This document shows positions 8,131 to 16,955 of a DNA stretch of 64,000 bases, in pieces; positions within the stretch are counted from its first letter, which is position 1; each line of letters begins with the position of its first letter. This DNA comes from Cyanobium sp. Cruz CV13-4-11 (GTDB lineage: Bacteria > Cyanobacteriota > Cyanobacteriia > PCC-6307 > Cyanobiaceae). The DNA lies in contig NZ_JAGQCH010000008.1 of the NCBI RefSeq assembly GCF_024346055.1, forward strand, positions 62,001-126,000. The letters are read 5' to 3'. A model generated the notes under the pieces. The model saw only the letters and a program-made list of their open reading frames with translations. It ran no database searches and was not told where the DNA came from. The position numbers and the translations under genes were made by a program.

Positions 8131-9048
8131 ATGGGGGATCGCATGCTGAGGGCCACCGGAGCTGGCGGCGGCATCCGGATGGTGGCGGTCACCACCACCT
8201 CTGCCATCCGCCAGGCCCGCGACCGCCACGGCCTCTCCTTCCTCACCACCGCCCTGCTGGGCCGGGCCATGACCGCGGGCCTGCTGCTGGCCAGCTCGAT
8301 GAAGGTGGCCCATGGCCGGGTCAACCTCCGCATTCAGTCCGATGGACCCCTGCGGGGCCTGACGGTGGATGCGGGGCGGGATGGCACCGTGCGCGGCTAC
8401 GTGGGTCGGCCGCAGCTCGAGTTGGATCTGCTGACCGATACGGCCGGCGGCCACCAGTTCGACTTTCGCCGCGCCACCGGCACCGGCTACCTGCATGTGG
8501 TGCGGGACCGGGGCCAGGGGGAACCCTTCAGCAGCACCGTCGAGCTGGTGAGTGGCGGCATCGGTGAGGACGTGGCCTCCTACCTGCTCCATTCCGAACA
8601 GACCCCCTCGGCCCTGTTCGTGGGCGAGACGATCGATAGCAGCGGCGTGCGCTGTGCCGGTGGGGTTCTGGTGCAGGTGCTGCCGAAGGCGGCGCGGGAA
8701 CCGGCCCTGGTGGCGCTGCTGGAGGAGCGCTGCCGGGAAATCACCGGCTTCAGCGAGCGGCTCGCCGCCAATGCCCACCAGCTCCACGCCCTGTTCGAGG
8801 ACATCTTTCCGGACCTCGATCCCCAGCCCCTCGAGGCGGGCTCGATCGAGCAGTCCGTGCAGTTCCACTGCCCCTGCAGCCGCCACCGCAGCGTCAGCGC
8901 TCTCAAGCTGCTGGGCCGCGATGAACTCACCGCCATGCTCCATGAGGATGGCCAGGCGGAGTTGACCTGCCATTTCTGCAATGAGGTGTACCGGGTGGAG
9001 GCCCCCGAGCTGCAGGAGCTGATTGACGAGTTGGCCCCCGTGGCCTGA
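8131..9048 (+). CDS. hslO: Hsp33 redox-regulated chaperone
   Basis: 305 residues from the ATG at 8131. Hsp33 is a cytoplasmic holdase activated by oxidation. The N-terminal substrate-binding domain (residues about 5-230) is followed by the C-terminal redox switch: C247-x-C249 and C280-x2-C283, the four zinc-binding cysteines. All four are present, so redox activation should work. The gene follows the ABC ATPase gene on the same strand and is convergent with the CPP1-like gene. Confidence 0.96.
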   Translation: MGDRMLRATGAGGGIRMVAVTTTSAIRQARDRHGLSFLTTALLGRAMTAGLLLASSMKVAHGRVNLRIQSDGPLRGLTVDAGRDGTVRGYVGRPQLELDLLTDTAGGHQFDFRRATGTGYLHVVRDRGQGEPFSSTVELVSGGIGEDVASYLLHSEQTPSALFVGETIDSSGVRCAGGVLVQVLPKAAREPALVALLEERCREITGFSERLAANAHQLHALFEDIFPDLDPQPLEAGSIEQSVQFHCPCSRHRSVSALKLLGRDELTAMLHEDGQAELTCHFCNEVYRVEAPELQELIDELAPVA

Positions 9049-9073
9049 GCCAGGGAGAGGCGAGCTGGGCCGA

Positions 9074-9760
9074 TCAGGCGATCAGCAGGCCGCCGAGCAG
9101 CAGCAGCAGAATGGCTGGGAGGCTCTGCAGCTGCAGGGTGGTCACCGGCAGGGACTGGCTGAGGACGGGGCCCAGACCGCCCGCCAGCAGCCCGCCCAGC
9201 ACCAGCCCCAGGCAGAGAAGCGCGAACGACCAGCCCACCGCCGCCAGGAACCGCCCATGGCGCCGCTGCAGGTTGAGCAGGGTGACCCCGGTGGCCAGGG
9301 CCGTCAGCAGCTCGGGGGCGGCTCCGGGCATCAGCACGAGCAGCAGCAGCAGCACGCCATCGGCCGTCAGGGGGAACCAGAGATCCCGGCCCGTGGCCAG
9401 CTGCAGCTGGGGCAGGGAGAAGCTGGGACGGGGAAGGCGGGAGGGGGGCAACTGGGGCAGGCTGGGCAGGGCGGAGAGGGCCGGCCGGCTCGGCGGTGGT
9501 GAGGCCTGTTCCCGCTGGGAGGCGGAGCGTGCAGCGCTGCTGACCCGGCCCTGCTGGCGTTCCTTCAGGCGATCCATCAGCACCGCGTCGTAGGCGGCTT
9601 CGATGCGGGATCTGACCAAGGGGTCGTCGCCGGCCTCGTCCAGCCGCGCCAGCTTCGCCTCCTGGACGGTGTCGAAGGAGGCATCGGCAGCGACGCCGAG
9701 TCGCTCGTAGGGATCGGAGGCGTCAGGGGCCTGCTGCGGCTGGTCGGATCCTTGGTTCAT
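9074..9760 (-). CDS. CPP1-like membrane protein (DUF3353 family)
   Basis: 228 residues. Residues 17-65 form a J-like helical domain (DPYERLGVAADASFDTVQEA), then a Pro/Ser-rich linker (about 80-118), then three or four hydrophobic segments to the C terminus. This is the layout of the CPP1 (chaperone-like protein of POR1) family of cyanobacteria and chloroplasts. In plants it stabilises protochlorophyllide oxidoreductase, and the cyanobacterial role is less clear. The HPD motif of true J proteins is absent. Confidence 0.88.
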   Translation of the reverse strand: MNQGSDQPQQAPDASDPYERLGVAADASFDTVQEAKLARLDEAGDDPLVRSRIEAAYDAVLMDRLKERQQGRVSSAARSASQREQASPPPSRPALSALPSLPQLPPSRLPRPSFSLPQLQLATGRDLWFPLTADGVLLLLLVLMPGAAPELLTALATGVTLLNLQRRHGRFLAAVGWSFALLCLGLVLGGLLAGGLGPVLSQSLPVTTLQLQSLPAILLLLLGGLLIA

Positions 9761-9784
9761 ACAACCGAGCGTATCGAGACGAGG

Positions 9785-10066
9785 CTAAAAAAGCGGTTCG
9801 CTGCGGTGATATCCCGCTTCCTGTTGCAGTCGGCGTCGGCAGGCCTCCGCTTCCTCGATCGCCAGCGACCGGCGCCGTTTGAGCAGGGGCATCTGTGGGG
9901 GGAGGTGGCTGCCTTCTCGCATCTCCACGACCCCTTGCGAGGGCTGGAAACTGACGTAATCACTGCCCCCGTCGCTGCGGGGACGCACCAGCCAGAGCGG
10001 GAGTGGCGTCACGGATCGAGGCATCGCTGTGACCGTCCGTTGCGGCGTGACGAATTGTTGCTTCAT
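9785..10066 (-). CDS. Small conserved hypothetical protein, DUF1651-like
   Basis: 93 residues from the ATG at 10066 (MKQQFVTPQ). Basic and soluble. The C-terminal PLLKRRRSLAIEEAEACRRR pattern, a Leu-Lys-Arg motif followed by an amphipathic helix, resembles the DUF1651 family of picocyanobacteria; this is a weak recognition by eye. It lies between the CPP1-like and prfC genes on the same strand, 68 bases downstream of prfC. Function unknown. Confidence 0.55.
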   Translation of the reverse strand: MKQQFVTPQRTVTAMPRSVTPLPLWLVRPRSDGGSDYVSFQPSQGVVEMREGSHLPPQMPLLKRRRSLAIEEAEACRRRLQQEAGYHRSEPLF

Positions 10067-10134
10067 TCTGCCCCCTCTGATCGTTCGGCGCGAGGGAGGG
10101 TTCCCTCCCATGGCCGGCGGCGGTGGCCCCCCGC

Positions 10135-11787
10135 TCAGAGGGCGATCGGCTCCACGCCGCTCACCACCGGTGCCACCCCATGCAGCTCCAGCTCGGGATG
10201 GTCCTCCTGCAGTTGATGCAGGTTCCAGTCGTTGCGGAACAGCAGCACCGGCCGGTCCCAGGCGTCGCGGACCGTCTTGCAGTTGAACAGGCGGCCGACG
10301 CTCTCCAGGGCCGGCCAGCCGCCGCTCACCCAGCGGGCGACGCTGAACTCGAGTGGTTCCAGCCGGCTGGTCACGCCGTATTCGTTCTCCAGCCGGTACT
10401 GCACCACTTCGAGCTGCAACTGGCCCACCGCTGCCAGGATCGGATCCCGCTTGCTGGGGTCCGTGTCGTAGAGCACCTGAACGGCTCCCTCTTCACGCAG
10501 CTCATTCACCCCCTTGCGGAAACTCTTGAACGCCGAGGGATTGGGGTTGCGCAGCCAGGCGAAGATTTCCGGGCTGAAGCAGGGAATGCCCTCGTATTCC
10601 ACCCGGGTACCGGTGTAGAGGGTGTCGCCAATGGCGAACATGCCGGGATTGTTGAGGCCGATCACATCGCCGGGGTAGGCGTCTTCCACCACCTCCCGGT
10701 CCTGGCCGAACAGCTTCTGGGGGCGTGACAGGCGGAGGGTGCGCCCGCTGCGGGCATGGCGCACGTTCATATCCTTCTCGAAGCGGCCGCTGCAGACCCT
10801 CACGAAGGCCACCCGGTCCCGGTGGCGAGGGTCCATGTTGGCCTGCAGTTTGAAGACGAAGCCGCTGAACTCCGGCCGCAGTGGATCCACCGGTCCCTGG
10901 TCGCTCTCCCGGGCCACCGGGGGCTGGGCCAGCTCCAGAAAGGCATCGAGGAAGGGGCGGACACCGAAATTGGTCATCGCCGAACCGAAGAACACCGGGC
11001 TCAGCTCCCCGGCGTGCACCCGCTCCAGATCCAGTTCCGCTCCGGCACCCTCCACCAGCTCCAGTTCCTCCACGGCCAGCTCCAGCAACTCCGCCTCCAC
11101 CAGCTTCTGACGGTCCGGATCGCCTGGGGCCAGGCGCCGCTCCAGGCTCTGACGGCCCCGTTCAGCCCGCTCAAACAGCAGCAGATCCTGCGAGCGCCGG
11201 TCGATCACGCCGCGGAACCGGTCGCCGCTGCCGATCGGCCAGTTCACCGGCCAGCAGGCCAACCCCAGCTCCTGTTCGATCTCATCGATCAGTTCCAGGG
11301 GCTCACGCCCCGGCCGGTCCATCTTGTTGATGAAGGTGAAGATCGGGATCCGCCGCATCCGGCAGACCTCGAACAGCTTGCGGGTCTGGGGCTCAAGGCC
11401 CTTGGCCGCGTCCACCAGCATCACGGCGTTGTCGGCGGCGGCCAGGGTCCGGTAAGTGTCCTCCGAGAAGTCCTGGTGGCCGGGGGTGTCGAGCAGGTTG
11501 ATCGTGCTGCCGGCGTAGTCGAACTGGAGCACGGTGGAGGTGATTGAGATGCCGCGCTGCTTCTCCAGCTCCATCCAGTCGGAGGTCACCTTGCGCTGCT
11601 CCCCCTTGGCCTTCACCGCCCCGGCCTGCTGGATGGCGCCCCCGTAGAGCAGCAGTTTCTCGGTGAGGGTTGTCTTGCCGGCGTCGGGGTGGGAAATGAT
11701 CGCAAAGTTGCGGCGCCGGCTCACCGCCGCCGCCAGTGCCGCGGCGTCGAAATCAGGAGCAGGGGCAGGGGAGGAGCTGGTGACCAT
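10135..11787 (-). CDS. prfC: Peptide chain release factor 3
   Basis: 550-residue translational GTPase that recycles RF1/RF2 from the ribosome. G1 [15 protein letters not shown], switch region [17 protein letters not shown]3 [14 protein letters not shown] and G4 NKMDRPGR are all present, followed by domain II and the RF3-specific C-terminal domain ending in the [13 protein letters not shown] segment. Full length. Its start overlaps the upstream methyltransferase stop by one base (TGATG), so the two are probably translated together. Confidence 0.96.
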   Translation of the reverse strand: MVTSSSPAPAPDFDAAALAAAVSRRRNFAIISHPDAGKTTLTEKLLLYGGAIQQAGAVKAKGEQRKVTSDWMELEKQRGISITSTVLQFDYAGSTINLLDTPGHQDFSEDTYRTLAAADNAVMLVDAAKGLEPQTRKLFEVCRMRRIPIFTFINKMDRPGREPLELIDEIEQELGLACWPVNWPIGSGDRFRGVIDRRSQDLLLFERAERGRQSLERRLAPGDPDRQKLVEAELLELAVEELELVEGAGAELDLERVHAGELSPVFFGSAMTNFGVRPFLDAFLELAQPPVARESDQGPVDPLRPEFSGFVFKLQANMDPRHRDRVAFVRVCSGRFEKDMNVRHARSGRTLRLSRPQKLFGQDREVVEDAYPGDVIGLNNPGMFAIGDTLYTGTRVEYEGIPCFSPEIFAWLRNPNPSAFKSFRKGVNELREEGAVQVLYDTDPSKRDPILAAVGQLQLEVVQYRLENEYGVTSRLEPLEFSVARWVSGGWPALESVGRLFNCKTVRDAWDRPVLLFRNDWNLHQLQEDHPELELHGVAPVVSGVEPIAL

Positions 11788-12479
11788 CAGGCCAGCCTGC
11801 CAGGCTGGCTGGGGCCCTGGATCTCCAGGTACCGGTCGTCCACCTCCAGCACCTGCAGCCCGTCGAAACCGGCGGCCTCGAGTTGGGTCAGCACCTCGGA
11901 GCGGGTGAAGGCCGCCCGCAACGAATGGGCATAGTCCCTCCGCAGCACTTCCGGCGCCGAGTCGGTATGGCGGCGCACCAGGTCCTGCAGTTCCCCTTGG
12001 CTGGCCGGCCGCCTCAGATCCCTCACATAAACGTGGGTGGCCGGTCCTGAGAGCTGCCGCACGCTCCGCCAGAACACCCTCGGATCATGCAGATGGTGCA
12101 GCAGGCTGTTGCTGATCACGGCACTGCAGGGACCCTCCAGCTGCGGGCTCGGCAGCCGCCGCTGCAGGAAACGAAGGTGCCGGCTGGCGGCGGGATCGGC
12201 GCGCCGTCGCCGCTCGGCGATCCTCAGCATCGCGTCGGAGCCATCAAGGCCCAGCACGCTGGCTTCGGGCCATCGCCTGGCCAGCAGAAAGGTGATGTTG
12301 CCGGGCCCGCAGCCCAGATCCACAAAGCTGAGGCCCCCGCCATCCCCCTGCCCCCGGTCGCCCAGGAGGGCCTCGACCCTGCCAAGCACCGCCCGGTCGC
12401 TGCTGGAGAAATCCGCCGCGGCGTAGGCCTCGGTCTGCAGGACGTCCTGCATCAGCTCCGGTTCGCAGATCCGCTCCAC
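11787..12479 (-). CDS. Class I SAM-dependent methyltransferase
   Basis: 230 residues. Motif [17 protein letters not shown] near residues 52-67, an acidic motif II ([11 protein letters not shown]), and a post-motif [15 protein letters not shown] identify a class I Rossmann methyltransferase of the methyltransf_25/11 type. The HHLHDP segment is typical of small-molecule methyltransferases. Substrate unknown. One-base overlap with prfC downstream hints at co-expression, but modification of RF3 or the ribosome is only a guess. Confidence 0.85.
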   Translation of the reverse strand: MERICEPELMQDVLQTEAYAAADFSSSDRAVLGRVEALLGDRGQGDGGGLSFVDLGCGPGNITFLLARRWPEASVLGLDGSDAMLRIAERRRRADPAASRHLRFLQRRLPSPQLEGPCSAVISNSLLHHLHDPRVFWRSVRQLSGPATHVYVRDLRRPASQGELQDLVRRHTDSAPEVLRRDYAHSLRAAFTRSEVLTQLEAAGFDGLQVLEVDDRYLEIQGPSQPGRLA

Positions 12480-12623
12480 CGGCCCGGCCTCCCTGTCCGA
12501 CTTGGCGCTGTTCTACCCAGCCGAGGCCCCTCAACGGCCCAGGCACCGTGGCTGGTGGCGAGGCACCGTTGCAGACCCTACAGGTGGCGTTATGGTTTCC
12601 AGCACGCACCGGCTGTACCCACC

Positions 12624-14981
12624 GTGACCCTGTCTGCCGCCCGTCCAGTCACACCCGCCGAGGCGGCGACGTCATCCGCAAGCGACGACACCCTCACACC
12701 GGCGGCTGATTTCCCGGTGACCGCCCCAGCGGCCTATCCGGTCTTCTATCGCACTTACAGCCGCAAGACCCCAGCCGGCGGTCGGGAGAGCTGGCATGAG
12801 GTCGCCGAGCGCAACCTGGAAGGCCTGCGGGTCCTCGGCTCCCTCGAGGCGGACGAAGTGGAGCTGATCCGGCGCATGCAGCGCCACCAGATGGCACTCC
12901 CCTCCGGCCGCTGGCTGTGGATCGGTGGTACGGGCTGGATCGAACAACCCGAGAACTTCTCCGGGGCCTACAACTGCACCTCCACCAACCTGGTGGACTG
13001 GGAAGCCTTCGCCCTGATGATGGACCTGGCGATGATGGGCTGCGGCACTGGCGCCATCATTGAGCCCCATCTGATCAACCGACTGCCGAAGGTGCGAAAC
13101 ACCCTCGTCATTGATGGGGTCTCCGATATCGGTGTCACGCCGATCGGCTCTCGCCAGCAGCAGACCACCCACCGGATCGACGGCCAGCAGGTCAATGTGC
13201 GGGTGGGTGACACCCGAGCCGGCTGGGTGGAGAGCTACCGGCTGCTGCTCAACCTCTGCAGCGATGAGCGTTTCGACGGTCCGGTCCACGTGTCTGTCGA
13301 CCTGTCCGATGTGCGGCCCGTGGGCGAAACCCTCAAGGGCTTCGGCGGCATGGCCAACCCCGTGAAGTTGAGAGATCTCTACGGCCGTGTCGCCCAGCTC
13401 CTCAACAGGGCCCAGGGCCGCCAGCTCACCTCGGTGGAGTGCTGCCTGCTGATCGATGAGGCAGCGGTAACGATTGTGGCCGGCAACATCCGCCGCAGCG
13501 CTGGCATGCGCCAGTTCTGCGCCGACGATGATTCCGCCCTCGGTGCCAAGGAGAACCTCTGGCAGCAGGACGCCCAAGGCAACTGGCGCATTGATCCCGA
13601 GCGTGATGCCCTGCGCATGGCCAACCACACCCGTGTGTTTCACGTTCGCCCCAGCCACGAGGTGGTGCTGGAAGCGGTCAACAAGCAGTTCCAGTCAGGC
13701 GAGGGCGCCATCCAGTTCGCTCCTGAAGCGATCGCCCGCTCCAATGCCGACCTCCTCACCACCCCCGAGCTGCGCACCGAGTTCATCGGCATCTACTGCG
13801 ACCAGGGACGGGAGGAGGCCGGCCGCTGGCTGCAGCTGCACCACCCGCAGATCAGCGACGCCGAACTTGAGCACCGGCTTGGCCGCTACGGACTCAACCC
13901 CTGTGGTGAGATTCTTGGCGCCGATTTCCACTGCAACCTGGCCGAGATCCACCTCAACCGGATCGACCCGGCCGATCACCAGGCCCAGGCCGACGCCTTC
14001 AAGGCCGGTGGCCTGGCGGTGGCCTGCCTGCTGAATCATCGCTTTGAGGTTGAGCGTTACCGCCAGAGCCGGGCCTGGGATCCGATCGTGGGTGTCAGTT
14101 TCACCGGCCTGTTTGATTTCTTCGTGCATGCCTTCGGCACCCCCTGGTTGCAGTGGTGGGAGGCCGGTCGCCCGGACTCCGAAGAGGGTCGGGCGTTCCG
14201 GGCCGAAGAGGCGGCCTACCTGTCGCGCTGGAAGCAATGCGTCCATGACGCAGTGTGGGACTACTGCGATCGGCACGGCATGCGCCGTCCTAACCGTTGC
14301 ACCACCGTCCAGCCGGCGGGCACCAAGAGCCTGCTCACCGGCGCCAGCCCCGGCTGGCATCCCCCCAAGGCCCAGCGCTTCATTCGACGCATCACCTTCC
14401 GCAAGAACGATCCGGTGGCGCTGGCCTGCATGGACTATGGCTATGCGATCGTTCCCTCCCAGTCGGACAAGGACGAACAGGGACGCCTGCTGAATGATCC
14501 CTTCGATCCACGCTGCACCGAGTGGCTGGTGGAGATCCCCACCGAGGTGAGCTGGGCCAATCTGCCTGGCGCCGATCAGGTGGAGATCAACAACTTCTCC
14601 GCCCTGGCCCAGTTCGACTTTTATATGCAGGTGCAACGTCACTTCACCACCCACAACACCTCGGCCACGGTGGAGTTCCGCGAGCATGAGATCGAGCCTT
14701 TGGCCGCCGCCATCCATCAGGCGATTGAGACTAGCGAAGGTTATATCTCTGCGGCCCTGCTGGCTCGCTTCGATGCCAATGCCACCTTCCCCAGATTGCC
14801 CTTCGAACCCATCGATCAAGCCACCTATCACCGAATGGTTGTTGAGGTGGAGCAACGCCGCCAGTGCGGGGATTTCTTTCTGGCTTTGCAGAAGTACGAC
14901 CGAGGTGAATCGATCGAAGCCGGCCCAGCCGGCTGTGACTCCGACAAGTGCCTGCTGCCGCTGGCCATACCCGAAAACTGA
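12624..14981 (+). CDS. nrdJ: Adenosylcobalamin-dependent ribonucleoside-triphosphate reductase (class II)
   Basis: 785 residues from the GTG at 12624, chosen because upstream sequence overlaps the divergent methyltransferase and looks non-coding. Monomeric class II RNR reduces ribonucleoside triphosphates using adenosylcobalamin. Seen: an N-terminal redox cysteine in YNCTSTN (C118), GCGTGAIIEPHL, the RSAGMRQF segment, the active-site NPCGEILG motif, and the CTTVQPAGTKSLLTGASPGW loop. The C terminus carries CDSDKCLLP, the paired cysteines that re-reduce the active site. This enzyme is the usual RNR of picocyanobacteria. The 144 bases upstream show no riboswitch or clear NrdR box. Confidence 0.95.
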   Translation: MTLSAARPVTPAEAATSSASDDTLTPAADFPVTAPAAYPVFYRTYSRKTPAGGRESWHEVAERNLEGLRVLGSLEADEVELIRRMQRHQMALPSGRWLWIGGTGWIEQPENFSGAYNCTSTNLVDWEAFALMMDLAMMGCGTGAIIEPHLINRLPKVRNTLVIDGVSDIGVTPIGSRQQQTTHRIDGQQVNVRVGDTRAGWVESYRLLLNLCSDERFDGPVHVSVDLSDVRPVGETLKGFGGMANPVKLRDLYGRVAQLLNRAQGRQLTSVECCLLIDEAAVTIVAGNIRRSAGMRQFCADDDSALGAKENLWQQDAQGNWRIDPERDALRMANHTRVFHVRPSHEVVLEAVNKQFQSGEGAIQFAPEAIARSNADLLTTPELRTEFIGIYCDQGREEAGRWLQLHHPQISDAELEHRLGRYGLNPCGEILGADFHCNLAEIHLNRIDPADHQAQADAFKAGGLAVACLLNHRFEVERYRQSRAWDPIVGVSFTGLFDFFVHAFGTPWLQWWEAGRPDSEEGRAFRAEEAAYLSRWKQCVHDAVWDYCDRHGMRRPNRCTTVQPAGTKSLLTGASPGWHPPKAQRFIRRITFRKNDPVALACMDYGYAIVPSQSDKDEQGRLLNDPFDPRCTEWLVEIPTEVSWANLPGADQVEINNFSALAQFDFYMQVQRHFTTHNTSATVEFREHEIEPLAAAIHQAIETSEGYISAALLARFDANATFPRLPFEPIDQATYHRMVVEVEQRRQCGDFFLALQKYDRGESIEAGPAGCDSDKCLLPLAIPEN

Positions 14982-15001
14982 GCGTCAGGAGAGGCGGAGG
15001 T

Positions 15002-15021
15002 GGCCGAGCCTTGCCTCGGTC
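15002..15021. terminator. Possible terminator hairpin between convergent genes
   Basis: GGCCGAG (15002-15008) can pair with CTCGGTC (15015-15021) with one G-U pair and a 6-base loop. It lies between nrdJ and the convergent siaD. No long T run follows, so it is a weak candidate. Confidence 0.3.
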
Positions 15022-15057
15022 GCCTGAATCTGGCCTCGGGGACTCTCGGCGCTTGGC

Positions 15058-15915
15058 CTATTCGACGCTCGAAACGAGCGTTCTGATCTCGCGATGACTG
15101 AGAGGATCGGTAGGATCAATAATCACCAGACGGTCGCGACCGCCACTCTTGGCCATGAGCAGGGCCTTGTCGGCACGGCGGAATGTAGCGTCATAATTCT
15201 CATCTGACCTGTGCTCAGTGAGGCCCATGCTGGCCGTCAGATTTAGTTCCCTGTCATCAATGGAAACCCGCATGTCACGGATGTTGGCCAACATTCGTTT
15301 GGCAACGATTTCAGCCGTGGAAAGATCGGCATCGATCAGAAGGGCCATGAATTCTTCCCCTCCCCAGCGGCCAATGATGTCGTAGTGACGTAAGCTGCTT
15401 AACAGGGCCTTGACGAAATCCACCAGCATCAGATCGCCGGTGGCGTGGCCATACTCGTCGTTGATCAACTTGAAGTGATCCACATCAAGGATGATCATTG
15501 AATAGGTGGAGCCATGTCGTGCGGCTCGTTGGTCTTCCTCTAGGCAGCGTTCGGCCATGAAGCGACGGTTAGAAATTCCCGTCAGCGAATCATGGGTTGA
15601 GGCCTCAAAAAGCGAAAGATTTAGTTCTTTGAGTGAGGCCTGGTAGAGGTCGGAAATCCGTACCACCCGCTTAATTTGGCGCAGTTGCTTTTCGTAGCGA
15701 TTCGTCAGACTTCGATTGTTTTCTAGAACGTGCGACTGGTAGAGATCTGAGATGTCAGCCACCCTCTCCAGTCGGTCAACCTGCTCTTCAATCCGATTCC
15801 ACAGGCGAGCCAATAGGTCACGCACAGGATCGTTGTCGTAGCGTTTATCGGCAAGAATTGCCATCACCTCCAGCTCCAACTGAACGTCAGCCTTTTGGAT
15901 GGAGCGGTCGAACAT
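15058..15915 (-). CDS. siaD: SiaD-type diguanylate cyclase (GGDEF)
   Basis: 285 residues. An N-terminal helical signalling region contains two related repeats (RVADISDLYQ at 51-60 and RVVRISDLYQ at 84-93, 33 residues apart). A GGDEF domain follows (about 105-275). The active loop is RWGGEEF (GGEEF at 185-189) and the product-inhibition I-site RxxD is intact at R176-D179. It should make cyclic di-GMP in the cytoplasm. Last gene of the siaABCD order, one base after siaC. In Pseudomonas aeruginosa SiaD is activated by binding unphosphorylated SiaC; the same is inferred here. AT-richer than neighbouring genes. Confidence 0.93.
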   Translation of the reverse strand: MFDRSIQKADVQLELEVMAILADKRYDNDPVRDLLARLWNRIEEQVDRLERVADISDLYQSHVLENNRSLTNRYEKQLRQIKRVVRISDLYQASLKELNLSLFEASTHDSLTGISNRRFMAERCLEEDQRAARHGSTYSMIILDVDHFKLINDEYGHATGDLMLVDFVKALLSSLRHYDIIGRWGGEEFMALLIDADLSTAEIVAKRMLANIRDMRVSIDDRELNLTASMGLTEHRSDENYDATFRRADKALLMAKSGGRDRLVIIDPTDPLSHREIRTLVSSVE

Positions 15916-15916
15916 G

Positions 15917-16312
15917 TTAGGCGTTAATAGAGAGAATCAAGAAGGGAAAGGTATAATCTTCTTTGAATTCAGAACCCAGCTCAGCGGAGCGTGGATTTCT
16001 ATCGTCAAACATCCACTGCACCAATACTTCTTTCCCATTCTCGAAGGCTGTCTGTAGTAAATCAAAAATATCGATCATGAAACGAATGCTGCTGGTGTTG
16101 AGATAATTCAAGTGCAACTCCAGGGTCAGCGAGTGCTGGGCACTTGAAAGATAGGAGTCAATCCATTGAATCAGTTGGTCGTACAGTTCAAACGAATTCT
16201 CCGGATAGGATTCGCCGCTCATGACCACGACTCCAGCGTTCCAGTCCGCCCTGATCGAAGGGCTGGACTGCGAACCAGGCACGGAGAGATTGAGTTCTTC
16301 GGTACTGCTCAT
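15917..16312 (-). CDS. siaC: SiaC family regulatory protein (DUF1987)
   Basis: 131 residues from the ATG at 16312. Matches SiaC/DUF1987 by the early VPGSQSSPSI segment, SGESYPENSFELY, and the core LNYLNTSSIRFMIDIFDLLQ. T73 in NTSS aligns by eye with Thr68 of P. aeruginosa SiaC, the residue phosphorylated by SiaB and dephosphorylated by SiaA. The C-terminal EFKEDYTFPFLI segment is also conserved. Starts four bases after siaB and ends one base before siaD. A 60-base stretch inside it (16021-16080) has only 22 G+C, against roughly two thirds in surrounding genes. Confidence 0.93.
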   Translation of the reverse strand: MSSTEELNLSVPGSQSSPSIRADWNAGVVVMSGESYPENSFELYDQLIQWIDSYLSSAQHSLTLELHLNYLNTSSIRFMIDIFDLLQTAFENGKEVLVQWMFDDRNPRSAELGSEFKEDYTFPFLILSINA

Positions 16313-16316
16313 GGGA

Positions 16317-16865
16317 TCAGATGATGGCCCGAAGGCTGAAGAAGGCACGGCCGGGCTCAAGGGGATCAAGGGAGGCCTCCATGGGTTGGCTTGAACGCCT
16401 GGCAATCTCGATCAGACCCAGACCGGCTCCCTGCCCGGGGGTCTGGCTGTGGGGTTGGCGTAACTGCTGTTTGTAGAGCCGCTTCAGTTGGGCCTTGTCG
16501 CAGTCTGCGAGTTCGTGGATCCGCTGGATCAAGGCCTGTCCGTCCTCAATCTGTACGAGGTTACCTGCGCATACGGCATAATGGCCAGCTTCCGCAGCGG
16601 CGATCACAACCGTCGCGGAGGATTCGGCGTCGCTGAAGCCGCAACAAGTTGCATAATTCCTGATATTCTGGCTCATCTCGATATAAACGCTGAACACATC
16701 CATGACCTCCAGTTCGGAGGCGTGATTGGATTCTATATGTTCTTTTAGGGCGGATCCGATCTCCCCGATCAAGGTGGTGGAGATGGGACCGTTGAAGCAG
16801 ATGAGGATCTGCTGATTGCTGAAGAACTCTCGTAGCGAGATTAAGTTGGTCGTGCTGATTGTCAT
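16317..16865 (-). CDS. siaB: SiaB family protein kinase (DUF6272)
   Basis: 182 residues. A GHKL-like ATP-binding protein: the helix with SVYIEMSQNIRNYA (Glu and Asn of the N-box, near residues 59-72) and the glycine box GAGLGLIEIARR (about 146-157) are visible. By family it phosphorylates SiaC on a threonine, countering the SiaA phosphatase. Soluble, no membrane segment. Sits between siaA (90-base gap) and siaC (4-base gap) in one transcription unit. Confidence 0.92.
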   Translation of the reverse strand: MTISTTNLISLREFFSNQQILICFNGPISTTLIGEIGSALKEHIESNHASELEVMDVFSVYIEMSQNIRNYATCCGFSDAESSATVVIAAAEAGHYAVCAGNLVQIEDGQALIQRIHELADCDKAQLKRLYKQQLRQPHSQTPGQGAGLGLIEIARRSSQPMEASLDPLEPGRAFFSLRAII

Positions 16866-16955
16866 CGCATTGCCTCCGCTTCGGACAGCGAAATGGTTCC
16901 CGTCAGTGGAGAAAGGGGCATGATGGTAATGGAATGGAGCATCAGGCAGCTCTCC

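Noticed and set aside
12480-12623. Cobalamin riboswitch upstream of nrdJ
   Set aside because: The gap is 144 bases and lacks a B12-box-like motif and the expected multi-stem structure.
14990-15025. tRNA-like sequence (GGAGGTGGCCGAG) after nrdJ
   Set aside because: It resembles the 5' part of tRNA-Ser or tRNA-Leu, but no anticodon arm, T arm or matching 3' acceptor follows. It is better seen as a weak hairpin between convergent genes.
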